Origin: Lomentospora prolificans
Taxonomy: Eukaryota; Ascomycota; Sordariomycetes; Microascales; Microascaceae
DNA: 64,000 nt
Direction: 5' to 3'
Assembly (NCBI GenBank): GCA_029532625.1
Contig: JARFXM010000009.1
Coordinates: 2,108,001-2,172,000, forward strand
Shown: piece by piece, positions 1-10,183 of the stretch
How positions within the stretch are numbered: the stretch's first letter is position 1
Layout: each line of letters starts with the position of its first letter
Notes under the pieces: generated by a model
Database searches by the model: none
What the model was told of the DNA's origin: nothing
What the model saw: only the letters and a program-made list of their open reading frames with translations
Translations under genes and position numbers: made by a program

Positions 1-1031
1 TGTGCGCCAGTGGGTGGATGGTAGTAGTAGCAGCAGCAGCAACAAACAGCAGAAAAGAAAAAAAGGCTGTACCACGGCATGGAAGGGCCACTGTGGGAGG
101 ATGTATCTCTGGTGGTAGAATCCCAACCCGGAAGGGTGGGTTTCACTTGGTGCTATCCGACCAGCGTAAGCGTCGGAGCCGACTTGACGGCGGGATATCT
201 CCTTAGTCCAGCCACTTTTTTTTCCTACCATCAATGTATTAACACATAAAAAAAAGGCTGAAGGGAAATTTAACAAAGTGGTTTCAACATTAAAACTCTG
301 CGTTTGGATATAAAAGTATAAACTAAGATGGTTTGGAGTCTATGCCGCCTCGGTTCTATAGTAGAAGAAGGGCACAAGCTCGTAGCCGTGCTGCGTGCAC
401 TCCGTTTCCCATCTGAAACTTGTCCTTATTTTCTCCCCATTTGCCCTCACTTCTCCTTTCGCTCCTCGATTTCAACCGTGGGGAAAAAAGAAAAGAAAAA
501 AAAAAAGAAAAAAGAAAAGGTAGGTAAAGTATGTATATGTAGCAAACGTCAAGGCGAAATGCGCAGTTTAAACACTCAAGTCTCCCATCTTCTCACATCG
601 GAGCTCCTACATGCGAATTCCAGCCTTCAACCGGCAGCGGACGATGACCGCGACATGGAACCTAACTTTCGGACTGAAAGTGTGGCAAAAGCACGGCGAG
701 CGAAAAATGACATCTCGTCGTGAGGTAAAATCAAAAACACAACTTTCTTCTCGCGCCGAGTTGCGAGCTGCTGGCGCCGCTTCGCCGCCTTCGTTGAAGA
801 AAGGTTAGACAATATCTTGTGGGTATAAAGCGATGAAACCAAGTCGATCCTTCCGGGTAGTTGCGTCAACCATTGTGATGAAGGAAAACGAAAGACGATA
901 GGGAACAAGAAATACCCTCGCACCGTGATGTTGTTTGCGACTTTTGGTGCCAACATGCCCTGATCCGGGCTCACAGAAGGTTGATAACCGAGCTACTCTC
1001 CGCGTATATCAGAGGCTCATTTGCGCCCGCT
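1..1031. other. Gene-free left edge
   Basis: No protein or RNA gene could be supported here. The segment contains short A-rich tracts (about 484-520, a run of A with a few G) and only short chance reading frames with no recognisable domain. Its right part is the 3' flank of the minus-strand SNF2 gene whose stop is at 1032-1034. Confidence 0.6.
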
Positions 1032-4000
1032 TCACTCCGCGTCAGGCTTGGAATCCTCATCGTCAGAAGACTCGTCGTCACTCTCCGGCATATACAATTG
1101 CTCCTTGTCGTCCAGAGTGTCCTCGCCAGGCCTCCTAACGCCGACGATCGTGCCGTCTTCGCCGATAATGGGGTTTCCCACAAGAGAAAGGATCTTGTGA
1201 AGGCTATGTTTCGACTTGGTATACTTCTTCGACATGAGACAGCCGCTTAGCTCCGAATCTTTGGCATTTTGCATCTCCAGGATCTCATCGTCGCGGGTAC
1301 CCTCGCAGGTCAAGCGGACAAAATGGACGTCCTTCGTTTGTCCGATGCGGTGGACGCGGGCAAAGGCCTGCTGCTCCGCTGGTGAGTTCCACCAGAGTTC
1401 CATCAAGATAACCCTGTTTGCTACCGTTATATCAATCGATTGACCGCCACACATGAGAGACGAGATCTACGGGTGATTCATCGGTCAGTCTACACAAGCT
1501 TGGGAGCCATAAATACCATGTATGAGGAGCGCTTACCAAGATTTTGACGGATGAGTCTTTGCGGAAGGTATCAAGAGCAGTCTTTCGAGCCGCGTTGGTC
1601 ATGTCGCCGGTATAATAAAGAAATCCCAACCCCTCAAGGGAGGCAACCCTACCCACGAGATGCGCAACAATCATAAATTGAGTAAAGACTAGTAAGGTAG
1701 AGGTAGCGTTAGATAAAGGCCCACAGAAGGCTTTCGCAACTTCTAGTAGTCGGGACAGGTCCCACTCACCAATGATCTTGTCCTCGGGCGCCTCCTGCTG
1801 CCACTCCCGGAGGAGCGACTGGAACTGTAGGATTTTGGAGTTGGGTACTATTTTTCCCGTCTTCTTTAGGAAGCGATCCGAGTAGTCGATGAGTCGGCGC
1901 TTGTTCATCGCCAGAGCGGGCTCATGGCCCTTGGCGTCGGCCCCTGGTCCGCGGGGCTTCCCATGCTTCCCAGCCTTCCGACCTATCTTCTTGGGAGGTT
2001 GAACTTCCTCATCATCAGAGTCCTCGCTCTCCGAGTCTGAGGGCTCGTCCTCCCCATTCTTGAAAACCGGAGCTTGGAGAGTCGGAAATCGGGTAGCGTC
2101 CGCGAGCATTACAGTCGTTTTGCAACCCCTGGCTTTGCACTTCAAGGTCTGAAAGATGTGGTTAGACCAATATACCGGATCCCCGTGTATACACACCATG
2201 GCTAAAGTACTCACTGCTCCATGCTTCTCGGAGAAACACTTCCCACATACAGTGTGCCCACACTTGAAGACAAATATGAGTTAGACTAACACTTGCCATC
2301 CGGCTGGTAGGGGTAGGAAGCCTACCTTTGCCTTGTGCATCGCCACCGTAAGGGTGGTGCACTCTTTCTTGCAAGACAGACACTTCTGACTGGCGAGTTC
2401 CTGCTCTTTCACCACGAGACGCAAAATAGTACGAAGTGCGAGGGGATCATCCTCTGGCCCATCGCGCTCCACTTGGTCCATGCTGTTCGTCAGTTCCTGG
2501 AGATCTTCACTCCCAAACTGGTCAATCAACGCTTCCTCCAACATAAACGGATGCACAGCTGCATATCGGAATAGATGGATGAGCCTTATAACGGAGGACT
2601 TGGCCTTTGACAGGGCCACTTCTACCTGCTCTTTTTCCTTAATAGACTTCTTGAAACTCTGCGAGGCCAAGGATTTAATCCTCGAGTCGAGGAAACTATG
2701 TTGGTCAGTTAGAATTTATTGTCAAGCTTAAAAGAAAACGAAACGCATGGTTGTAACATACTCCAGAACCACGCGCTCCTCATCCGTAGGGTGGCAAGTG
2801 ATCGTACGAAAGTTAAAGCCAGGAAGGCTCACGACCCGCTTGCCTTGGAAGATGTCATCAGGACGACTGCGCCAGCCGTTAGATTATGACCAAAAATACG
2901 TTAAGACAACCCAGGCTTACTCACTACGCCTTCATTATGACTGCAAGACACTTTTTCAGCTCTAAATTGGCCATCTAGAAGAGACAGTGGTTAGCGGAAG
3001 TTCAGATGGAAAGATCGATCTCCGCCAGGACTTACTCCATCATCAAAGTAGGCCTTGCGGAACGCCACTACATCGTTGGTCGCATTCAGGCCAAGAAACT
3101 TAAAATAAGGATACAATTCTACAAAGTAATAAGCAGAGATCCCTGAATACCTGGCTCCTTCACATATTCTTACCGTCCTTGTGATTACTGAGCGGCGTAC
3201 CGGTGATGGCCCATCCATGACGCTTCTGGAGCGACTGAACAGCTTGAAAAGCTAGGCAACCAAAAGTTAGTATCCACAGATATAAAATAGATACCAGCTA
3301 AGCAATACTAACTTCGAGTCTTGTTATTCTTCATGGAATGAGCTTCGTCAAGAATGACTCTATGCCAGTTGGCCTTGAAGACTAGCTCCTTATCCTCATC
3401 TGACTCAGAGGGATGAGACTTGTCTATCTCTTCGGACTGCCCCTGAGGCTTCACTCCCTGCTTCTCAGGGATGTATCTGAGTAGTTCCGAATAAGTCGCG
3501 AATCTAGAGAGCTTGAAGTTAGGGATAGCTAGGATTTTACGGTACCCTGCAGAGAGGGAGATGGGAGCCTGCTTACACAGCCTTGTATGAACGCGGGAAT
3601 TCCTCCTGGTTAGCCTTGCGGACCATCCTGTATCGAACCATGGACATTGGAGCAAAGAAATCAGGAGCATGCCTCTGCGCTTCTGCCATCCAGTGGTCAA
3701 TCACTGCATTAGAGGGAACGACCACGAGGGTGGGCGCGTTCGTGGCCTTGCGAGCCCTATTTCCTGCGCCTTTGACTACCAGGAGCGCAAGAGCAATAAG
3801 GGTTTTACCAATACCCATTCCGTGGGCGACAATGCCGCCGCAACCATAGGTCGTTGATGACTCTCGGCCGAGCATCCAGCCAAGCGTGATAAGCTGGATT
3901 GGAGACAGCGGTGTCTTCATTTCAATGATGTTGTAAGGGCCATTAGGATTTGTGCCAGATGCGACTTTCTTGCCACACCTCCTAAGGGCGTCTTCAATAG

Positions 4001-4427
4001 ACGACTTCTCCCTGCTCTCGACGAAGTCGTCTATATTCGAATCATCGCTCCTGCCGCCTTCGGTTCTATCATCTGAGGGAGGACTTGATCCGGGGTCTTT
4101 CCTCCTTTCGTGTGCCTTGGTACCGGCGAAGTTCCTTGGCTTCATAAGCCTGTCAAACATCTCCTCGTCTTGCTTTTGTGAGTGGAGTACCGCTCGCGTA
4201 TTCTTTTGCTTTCCCTTGGGAGGTGCCGAAAGCTTCAGCTTTTTCGTAGGAGCTCTGGTAGGGGAGGCTTCCTGGCAGGGTCGCTTCGATACGAAAGATC
4301 CCACGGAATCCTCGTTATCAACAGTGCTTGGGGTAGGAAGCCCTGTATAGCCGATGTTTCGCACAGGAGTGAGGGTGAGGCCGCCTAGCCCCAGAGACGG
4401 AGTCTCCGGCTCTTCTGCTCCCGTCAT
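1032..4427 (-). CDS. RING-containing SNF2-family ATPase/helicase, 913 aa
   Basis: DNA-dependent ATPase of the SNF2 superfamily, of the class with a RING finger between the two helicase lobes (Rad5/Rad16/Uls1-like), so a nuclear chromatin-remodelling or repair factor is likely. I resolved eleven exons (minus strand): 4427-3577, 3503-3313, 3251-3174, 3118-3036, 2974-2925, 2866-2762, 2695-2326, 2262-2215, 2148-1770, 1688-1537, 1466-1032. They join in frame. Visible motifs are Walker A (HGMGIGKT), the DEAH box (VILDEAHSMKN), motif III (GWAITGTPLSN), RING cysteines (CLSCKKEC, then CGHTVCGKC after an intron, then CKARGC), and lobe-2 motifs VFTQF and RVHRIGQT. The N-terminal ~190 residues and the C-terminus are acidic and low-complexity. 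The intron at 1689-1769 is 81 nt and stop-free; splicing it restores the conserved DKIIVFTQF stretch. Start is the ATG just after a leader-intron acceptor. The exact subfamily is uncertain. Confidence 0.88.
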
Positions 4428-4486
4428 CTGTGTTTTGTTAGCTTTGATCAAATTGACTTCGCATCATGGGAGAATTGTGGACGTAC
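4428..4486 (-). other. Leader intron of the SNF2 gene
   Basis: On the minus strand the donor GTACGT lies at 4486-4481, a GCTAAC branch-like site precedes the acceptor, and CAG at 4430-4428 is followed immediately by the ATG of the SNF2 protein. The 59-nt length is typical for filamentous fungi. An ATG at 4451 inside this intron would add eight residues if the intron were kept. Confidence 0.6.
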
Positions 4487-4616
4487 CTTGGTCTCCGGAT
4501 AAAGGAGGCTATTGTTAGTCGTCTATTTCTGTGTCGGCGAGCAGAAACACCGAAGGTGAGCGTCCAGGTCTTTCTCGACTCGTCTTCACTTGGGCGGTGT
4601 CAGGTCAAGTCTTGGT

Positions 4617-4691
4617 TCAAAGGTCAAAATCTTTGGAGAATATCCCATCCGACTTTTGTCCAAGTTGGGAGGACTCGGTATGCTGAACCAT
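4617..4691 (-). promoter_or_regulatory. Upstream ORF in SNF2 leader
   Basis: A minus-strand ATG at 4691 opens a 24-codon frame ending with TGA at 4619-4617, upstream of the leader intron. It lies about 50 nt downstream of a TATATAAA element, so it is probably in the transcribed leader and could reduce translation of the main frame. Transcription here is inferred. Confidence 0.35.
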
Positions 4692-4736
4692 TTGAGGGGA
4701 TGGAGATGAACAAAGGGGTGGTCTGGGAGCTTGGGG

Positions 4737-4744
4737 TTTATATA
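4737..4744 (-). promoter_or_regulatory. TATA box upstream of SNF2 gene
   Basis: The minus strand reads TATATAAA at 4744-4737, upstream of the leader and uORF of the SNF2-family gene. Spacing to the start codon is about 310 nt including the 59-nt leader intron. The call rests on sequence match and position only. Confidence 0.4.
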
Positions 4745-4834
4745 GGCCATGGGGATAGTAGCGATTCACGATATGACAATGAGGCTATCGTGAGATGTAT
4801 AGCTCTCTTTCCAAGAATGAATAGGAATGGATAA

Positions 4835-5601
4835 ACTTGATCAATGGTCCTATTGTGGAAGGAATATAGTACCTATACTGCATCACAGACGTTGCTGATA
4901 CCACGACACGCGTTGTAGGCTAGATGGACAATGTATGTAACAACCTAGTCAGGCCATATAATCAATTGATGCCTACTCAGAAGGAATCAATGCTACTTAG
5001 GTGCTTCTAGATCTATAGCTAGAGCACTACTATGAATAATATGCTGAATGCTGTTATTTCTCTTTATTGTAGGTGCTTCTGAATCTCTAAGAAGGGATTC
5101 ACTATGGATGTTGATAGTATTATCTTTCATAGTAGGTGCATCCAGATTTTGATGAAGTGAATTGTTACAAATACTACATTAAATGCTATTCTTCCTCTTT
5201 CATGGACCATTTTGAATATGGAAGACATAGTACCTGGCTTCTTCCATGGCTTGGACGACTTCTCGAAGATGGCAAAGAGAAGGCTCTGGAGCTGAGGATA
5301 TAAATGGAAGGAATCGCCTGCTCCCGGGAGAGGTCGGCAACTTCCGCCGTCAAGTCCGAAGTGGATCCCATTTCGGACCCACACCTCGGTTGCAGCTTCC
5401 CATTGGTTGAAACAGGACCAGAAAGGTACGAGTATACATCCCCCGCTGGGAAAGCCCACCTGGGCCACACACTTGCCCACAAAAAATTATTCTCCCAAAT
5501 TCAGTGACAAACTTTCGAAATATTATCCTCCCCTCCACGACACCAACACTCTACCCGACCACCTTCCTCCTTCCCAAATAACCACATTAATTCCGCCCAA
5601 A
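4835..5601. other. AT-rich intergenic interval with degenerate repeats
   Basis: Between the divergent SNF2 and eL38 genes. About 4835-5215 is markedly AT-richer than its surroundings and has no coding potential. It holds the imperfect repeat array listed separately. The right part (about 5240-5601) returns to ordinary base composition and is the promoter and leader of the ribosomal protein gene. Confidence 0.55.
4998..5205. repeat. Three diverged tandem units, about 63-73 nt each
   Basis: The head TAGGTGCTTCT occurs at 4998 and 5070, and a related TAGGTGCATCC at 5133. Each is followed by loosely matching AT-rich sequence with ACTATGAATAAT / ACTATGGATGTT-like and AATGCT...TTCTCTTT-like segments. 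Flanking segments also echo each other (ATATAGTACCTA near 4865 and ACATAGTACCTG near 5225). Unit boundaries are approximate. Confidence 0.45.
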
Positions 5602-6164
5602 ATGCCTCGCGAAATCGCCGATATCAAGCAGGTACGATATATTCAATCAACTTCGAGAGCTTATGCCGAATTCATTTTTGGGATGCGTACGGAATTGGAG
5701 AGGCGTTTTGTGGACTAACGTTTGTCTGTGTGTATCTAGTTCATTGAGATCTGCCGGAGGAAGGATGCTTCCTGTAGGTGTTTGCCCCGAACGATTCTGC
5801 GATACTAGCGATCGATGCGAAGGACGAGCGATGTTTTTGGAAGGAGCAAGGGTCTAACTATTTTTTTCTCTCGTGTAGCGGCGGTGATCAAGCGCAACAA
5901 GAAGAGCGGCCAGGCCAAGTTCAAGGTCCGATGCCAGCGATTCCTCTACACTCTCAGCATTAAGGACACTGAGAAGGCCGAGAAGCTGAAGTCCTCTCTT
6001 CCTCCTAGTACGTCTGATCCCAGCATCCGATCCGATCCCGGGAATAATGAAAATCGCGATGGTCCGTTGCAGGAGATGAGTGCTTGATACTTACCATATT
6101 TCTCTCAACCACAGACTTGCAGGTCACGGAGATCGGCAAGAAGGACGGCAAGTCGAAGGCGTAA
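5602..6164 (+). CDS. RPL38: 60S ribosomal protein eL38
   Basis: Component of the large cytosolic ribosomal subunit, 80 aa. Four exons join in frame: 5602-5631, 5740-5773, 5879-6007 and 6115-6164, giving MPREIADIKQ, FIEICRRKDAS, a lysine/arginine-rich core with KFKVRCQRFLYTLSI, and the end TEIGKKDGKSKA. Length and every block match the eL38 family (78-80 aa in fungi). The first coding exon is only 30 nt and the last 50 nt, a typical intron-rich fungal ribosomal protein gene. Start is the only ATG that gives the family N-terminus MPREI. Confidence 0.96.
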
Positions 6165-6510
6165 AGAGTTGAAACGAACAAAAGAGGCAAAGCAGAGGAT
6201 GATGAATTAAACGGCATTTTATTAGAAGGAGAAGGGCGAGGGTTGGGCAGAAAATGTCATACTACCGTGGTAGCATGCGCCCGGGTCGCCGGGTAGGGTG
6301 AAAAAGACATGGAATTCATTATACAACTGGCGCAAAAGGGAACGTTTGCCATTTGCTGTTGGCGCGGCATCTGCCCACGGTTGGAAGGCTATGAGTGTCG
6401 CTCAATACATGATTCTTCAACCATCTTCTACACTTGCTATGTCGGACCTGTTTCGAGGCTCTTCGAGTTGAAGGAGCCGTAGCATCCATGCCAGCCTTAC
6501 CGGCAAAGTC
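6165..6510. other. Convergent 3' intergenic region
   Basis: 346 bp between the eL38 stop and the stop of the minus-strand ABM protein gene. It would contain both 3' UTRs and polyadenylation sites. No gene or repeat is visible. Confidence 0.6.
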
Positions 6511-7170
6511 TTAGACGATCCTCTTGTAAAGCTTAGCGTCGACTTCTTTGGCGTAGTCGGCAAGCGATTCGAGGTGGCTAAACTCAGGGGAAGCGAGGAA
6601 TTGGTTGTGCTCGTCGACAGATGCCCACCCATTGAACAGGAGAAACTCGTCACTGTCACAGTTCTCCCTCTCGATTCTCCACCCTCCCTTGAAGCCGCGC
6701 TTGTCAAGCAACCCCTTAGCCTGCTCAAACCTGGAGGAAAACCGCTCCTTGTCCGAAGCCTTCACAAAGTACCGACGAACACTGGTAACAGCGCTCGCCA
6801 AAGGCGACGATACGCCCTCGGCCCGCTGGGGGAAAATGACCGAGTCGATGTGAAAAAGGAGGAGCTTCTTCTCGCCCTCGGCTACCAGCAGCGGACCGAG
6901 CTTCGCCATGGCCGCCTTGTTCTCCTCCGTCCTGATCCAGTCCCAGTGAGCTTCAGGCGTGTCCCATTGCGCCGTGATGAGAATCGCCGACGGGTCCTCG
7001 ACCTGCTGAAGCATGCCTGTGCCCCGGTCGATCCGGTTCGCCGGGGTGTTAGGCTTCTGCTTGAAGAGCCAACCGTCCTGGATCTGTTGGCATTCTTCGA
7101 GGACTTGGTGGACTTCGGGCGTGAGCGGGCCTCCGGCCAGGTAGGCAAGGACGAACTCGGTGACGGTCAT
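6511..7170 (-). CDS. Two-repeat ABM-type (dimeric alpha/beta barrel) protein, 219 aa
   Basis: Single-exon gene. Two similar halves are visible. Residues 1-105 contain ILITAQWDTPEAHWDWIRTE, and residues 115-219 contain FLLFNGWASVDEHNQFLASP. The pattern of a beta-strand followed by W-[DS]-[ST]-x-x-x-H/W is that of the antibiotic-biosynthesis-monooxygenase-like ferredoxin fold, here duplicated in one chain. Many fungal proteins of this class have no known substrate, and some degrade quinones or polyketides. I assign no reaction. The frame stays open upstream to 7386, but MTVTEFVLAYLAGG at 7170 gives a domain-starting N-terminus and the residues before it look non-coding. Predicted soluble: no signal peptide or membrane segment. 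Confidence 0.75.
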   Translation of the reverse strand: MTVTEFVLAYLAGGPLTPEVHQVLEECQQIQDGWLFKQKPNTPANRIDRGTGMLQQVEDPSAILITAQWDTPEAHWDWIRTEENKAAMAKLGPLLVAEGEKKLLLFHIDSVIFPQRAEGVSSPLASAVTSVRRYFVKASDKERFSSRFEQAKGLLDKRGFKGGWRIERENCDSDEFLLFNGWASVDEHNQFLASPEFSHLESLADYAKEVDAKLYKRIV

Positions 7171-10100
7171 ATCGGGGATTTTTTTTCCAACGCAATTATT
7201 TCGTCTAAGCTTGAAGATAGTTACGACTCGTTTGGTTTTAATATCGGTGGGCAGAGAGCCAGTGATGCAGGTAAGAGATCGGCATCGTTCTGCTGGTTTA
7301 TCTACGGTTACACAACCGTCTCTGCTTCTGTGGCAGGCCCGCGACGCCTCAGCTAGATTGATGCCTGCGCGTATTGCAGCACCCAAAAACGCGGACCCAT
7401 GCCAGGCTCGCTGGAGTCAGACGGAATATGAAGATTTGGCCGGCAAGGAGGCTAGGAATGGGGCACGAAGGGATTACAATTTCTGACTGTCTCCTCAAAA
7501 TCGAAGGGGGGCCCCTTGCGTATTCTCAATCGTTGACTCAGGGTCACTCTTGGTTAACGCCATAAGAGTAAGATGAGTCTCTGCGTCGATACCAATCCCG
7601 CTTAGTAATCCGTTATTCTCAACTTGAGCTCGGTCAATCTCAATGTGCCCAATAAATGCGGCCTTTGCATTGAGTTATGTCACCTCATTTCATCACGCAA
7701 CTCCGGCATCGATATTAGCGTACCAAGGTCCAAAGTCCAGGCGAGGGTGGGTGATCGGGTCACTGCAAAGTATAGGCTCGGAAAGCGGATCTTTAGTGGC
7801 CATGGAGGGCTCCGGCTGCATTCAGTCAATCAGGCATCAACGATTTGTAAACTGCTCGGCCTTGGAGGTGCGTTCCTCGGTCTTAAGTGATGCTAGCGTG
7901 AGAAAATACTGGATCCCTCCACTTCAAAGCTCCAGACGCGATGAGACACAAATGGCCAGCCACCAGCACACGATTCTAGTCACTGTGGCGTTTGACGTGT
8001 GGGGAAACCGTGCTATTCTAGATCGACAAGCGAAGACGTAGAGTCAGGAGAATCGTAGACAGACTCTTCGCTTCGTCTTTCTACGATCAATGATCAGTTT
8101 GAGGGATAAAAAGAATAAAGTACGAGATCAAGATGAGCTTCCCAAAGATCCTTGCAGCCCTGAGCCCAGCGAATTGGGAACAGGTGCTACATGTAACCCA
8201 ACCTTCTGGAACCCACCCCCTGCTCCATCCATTGATGCTGGCCTCCCAATCACACGGCCCTGGGACTTCTCCATCACTCTTTGATGCCAAAAAGTGCCCT
8301 CATCTTTGACGGGTTCGTCCCTTTCTTTGAAACCCGCCCCCTCTTTGGCAGCACTGCCCTCGAACAGAGACATAATCTGTCAAGTACGTTCCGCGAATGA
8401 TGTCTTGGGTGCTGGAATCGGCCCCCGCGGGTTGTACTGTGTGGCGTTCGCTCGAGAAGATTGTTTGGTACAGGTGACCCATCCATCTTCTTTTCCCCCA
8501 ACAAGATGCAGGACCGGCACAGGGCCGCGAATAATCTAGAAGGTATGCATTGACGGCACCACACATGCAGCAATGTTCCTAGGTGCGCGCAGATGTGGTG
8601 TATGGGCAAGCAGGAGGTCAAGAGAGAGGGAAAGAACGGATAGAGCACCTTCACCTAAAGACGGGATGCGAAAGTCGGGTCGTGATATACTTCGATAGTA
8701 CCGCGAACTTATCGATTGCTCGCCGTCCAGTGCTTTTCCTGCCGGGGTTAGAATGGCGAATAGCATATCGCTCCATGGGAAAACACTGGAATGTGAGACT
8801 CTTCTTGAAATGCAACCGAAGAACCTGTGATGCCGGTTGTCGCTATCCGTGCCACGCACCCCCTACGTCAACCAATGCGAGAAGCACCAGCCAAGTATCT
8901 GCTTGGGAATAGCGCACTTTCCTTGGATCGTCTTGGGCGTTTCCTTGTATCCCATCATCCCTTCCTGCCTCACACTCTGGGTCAATGGTCAGCGGCATCC
9001 CCGCAATTTGGGGCGAGCTAAGCTCCCCATAAACCTTGCACTATTGCCTGGCAATTGCTCCGTAGTACAGGGAGCAGCTGCGCGATGTGGTCCTGATCAT
9101 GTCACCTTGCTGGCACTGAGCCGAATTAACAAAGCACAACTTCCCCTGGCCAGGCCAGGCTGTGCTGCTGGCCTGGCTACTAGCTTATGTAGGCACCGGC
9201 ACTGGCGGGGGCGACCTGGGCAATTACCCAAACGAGCAGCCAGCGAGTACTTTGCAGACCCACGATGGTTGAGAGTTTTGGCTCCTCCAAGTACCAGGGA
9301 AGTTTTCGCTAATGAGCCCCTTTACTTTGGATTCGTCCAAAAAGCTGTCACCTGCCGCTTGATCTCAACAATCTTTCGGTCTGTCGTCCCTCACCGCTTG
9401 CCTACATTTATACATTCGAAATCTTGCACATTCTTGAATCTCTTCGTTTCCCTCCAACCCCCTGTTCTGCAAATCATCCCATCCATAAATCTGTGGTTAC
9501 ATGCATTTTGTCCAGTTGTCGCACCGTTGTGCAGTCTCTTGTCCACTTGTTAGTTGTGCCACTAACGGCCAGCGGTGGCTCCTCCCTCTCGCCCCTAGTT
9601 GTGGTGCGCGCGATTCGTGAATTTCAATTGTCACCCATCGATCCTTACCCCTGGCAATCTCTTGTCTCTTAGCACACCTTTCTCCGGCTCGTCTTCCCGC
9701 AAACTGCCTCAACGCCAGGTCCTTCCACCTTTTCAGGCCCCCATATTAACCCTACCTCTTCTTCTCCCTTGGCTTGCTTCTCCTGGACGATTCAACACTA
9801 CGTCCTTCTTTCCGATTCAGCCATTTGCCCAGTTTCTCCCTTTCCCCACACGCACTCTCTCTCTCCATCCTCCATCTTGGATATATATGCAACCTTTCTC
9901 TTTCGACCTCTCTTTCGACCCTTGATTCGCACCTATCGCTCCCCAGCACGGTTCCCCAAGCCCATACTTAGAGCGCCACCCTAGCTCTGCGCGCAAAACT
10001 CCAAACTCGCACCGTTTTCTCGGATATCTGCATTAACTCCACCGCAGTGCTTCTCGCCCGCCCCCGCTGTCGAAGGCAAACCTCTATCAAACACCCAAAC

Positions 10101-10183
10101 CTTCAACTGCCCGCTTTCTCTTTCCCCTGCGAGCTCGGTGCGAATAGTACCCAGCTCTTGAACAGGTATACCCACACGCCTAC
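7171..10183. other. 3-kb gene-free interval, pyrimidine-rich leader at right
   Basis: No protein passes inspection; the overlapping short frames have no family signature and no consistent codon bias. From about 9340 to 10180 the + strand is strongly pyrimidine-rich (CTCTCTCTCC near 9850), typical of filamentous fungal promoters and long 5' leaders, and it feeds the mevalonate kinase gene. A long transcribed leader or a non-coding RNA cannot be excluded. Confidence 0.55.

Noticed and set aside
6574..7356. 260-residue plus-strand open frame
   Set aside because: It is the antisense shadow of the ABM-type gene. The minus-strand frame carries the two domain repeats; this one has no recognisable motif.
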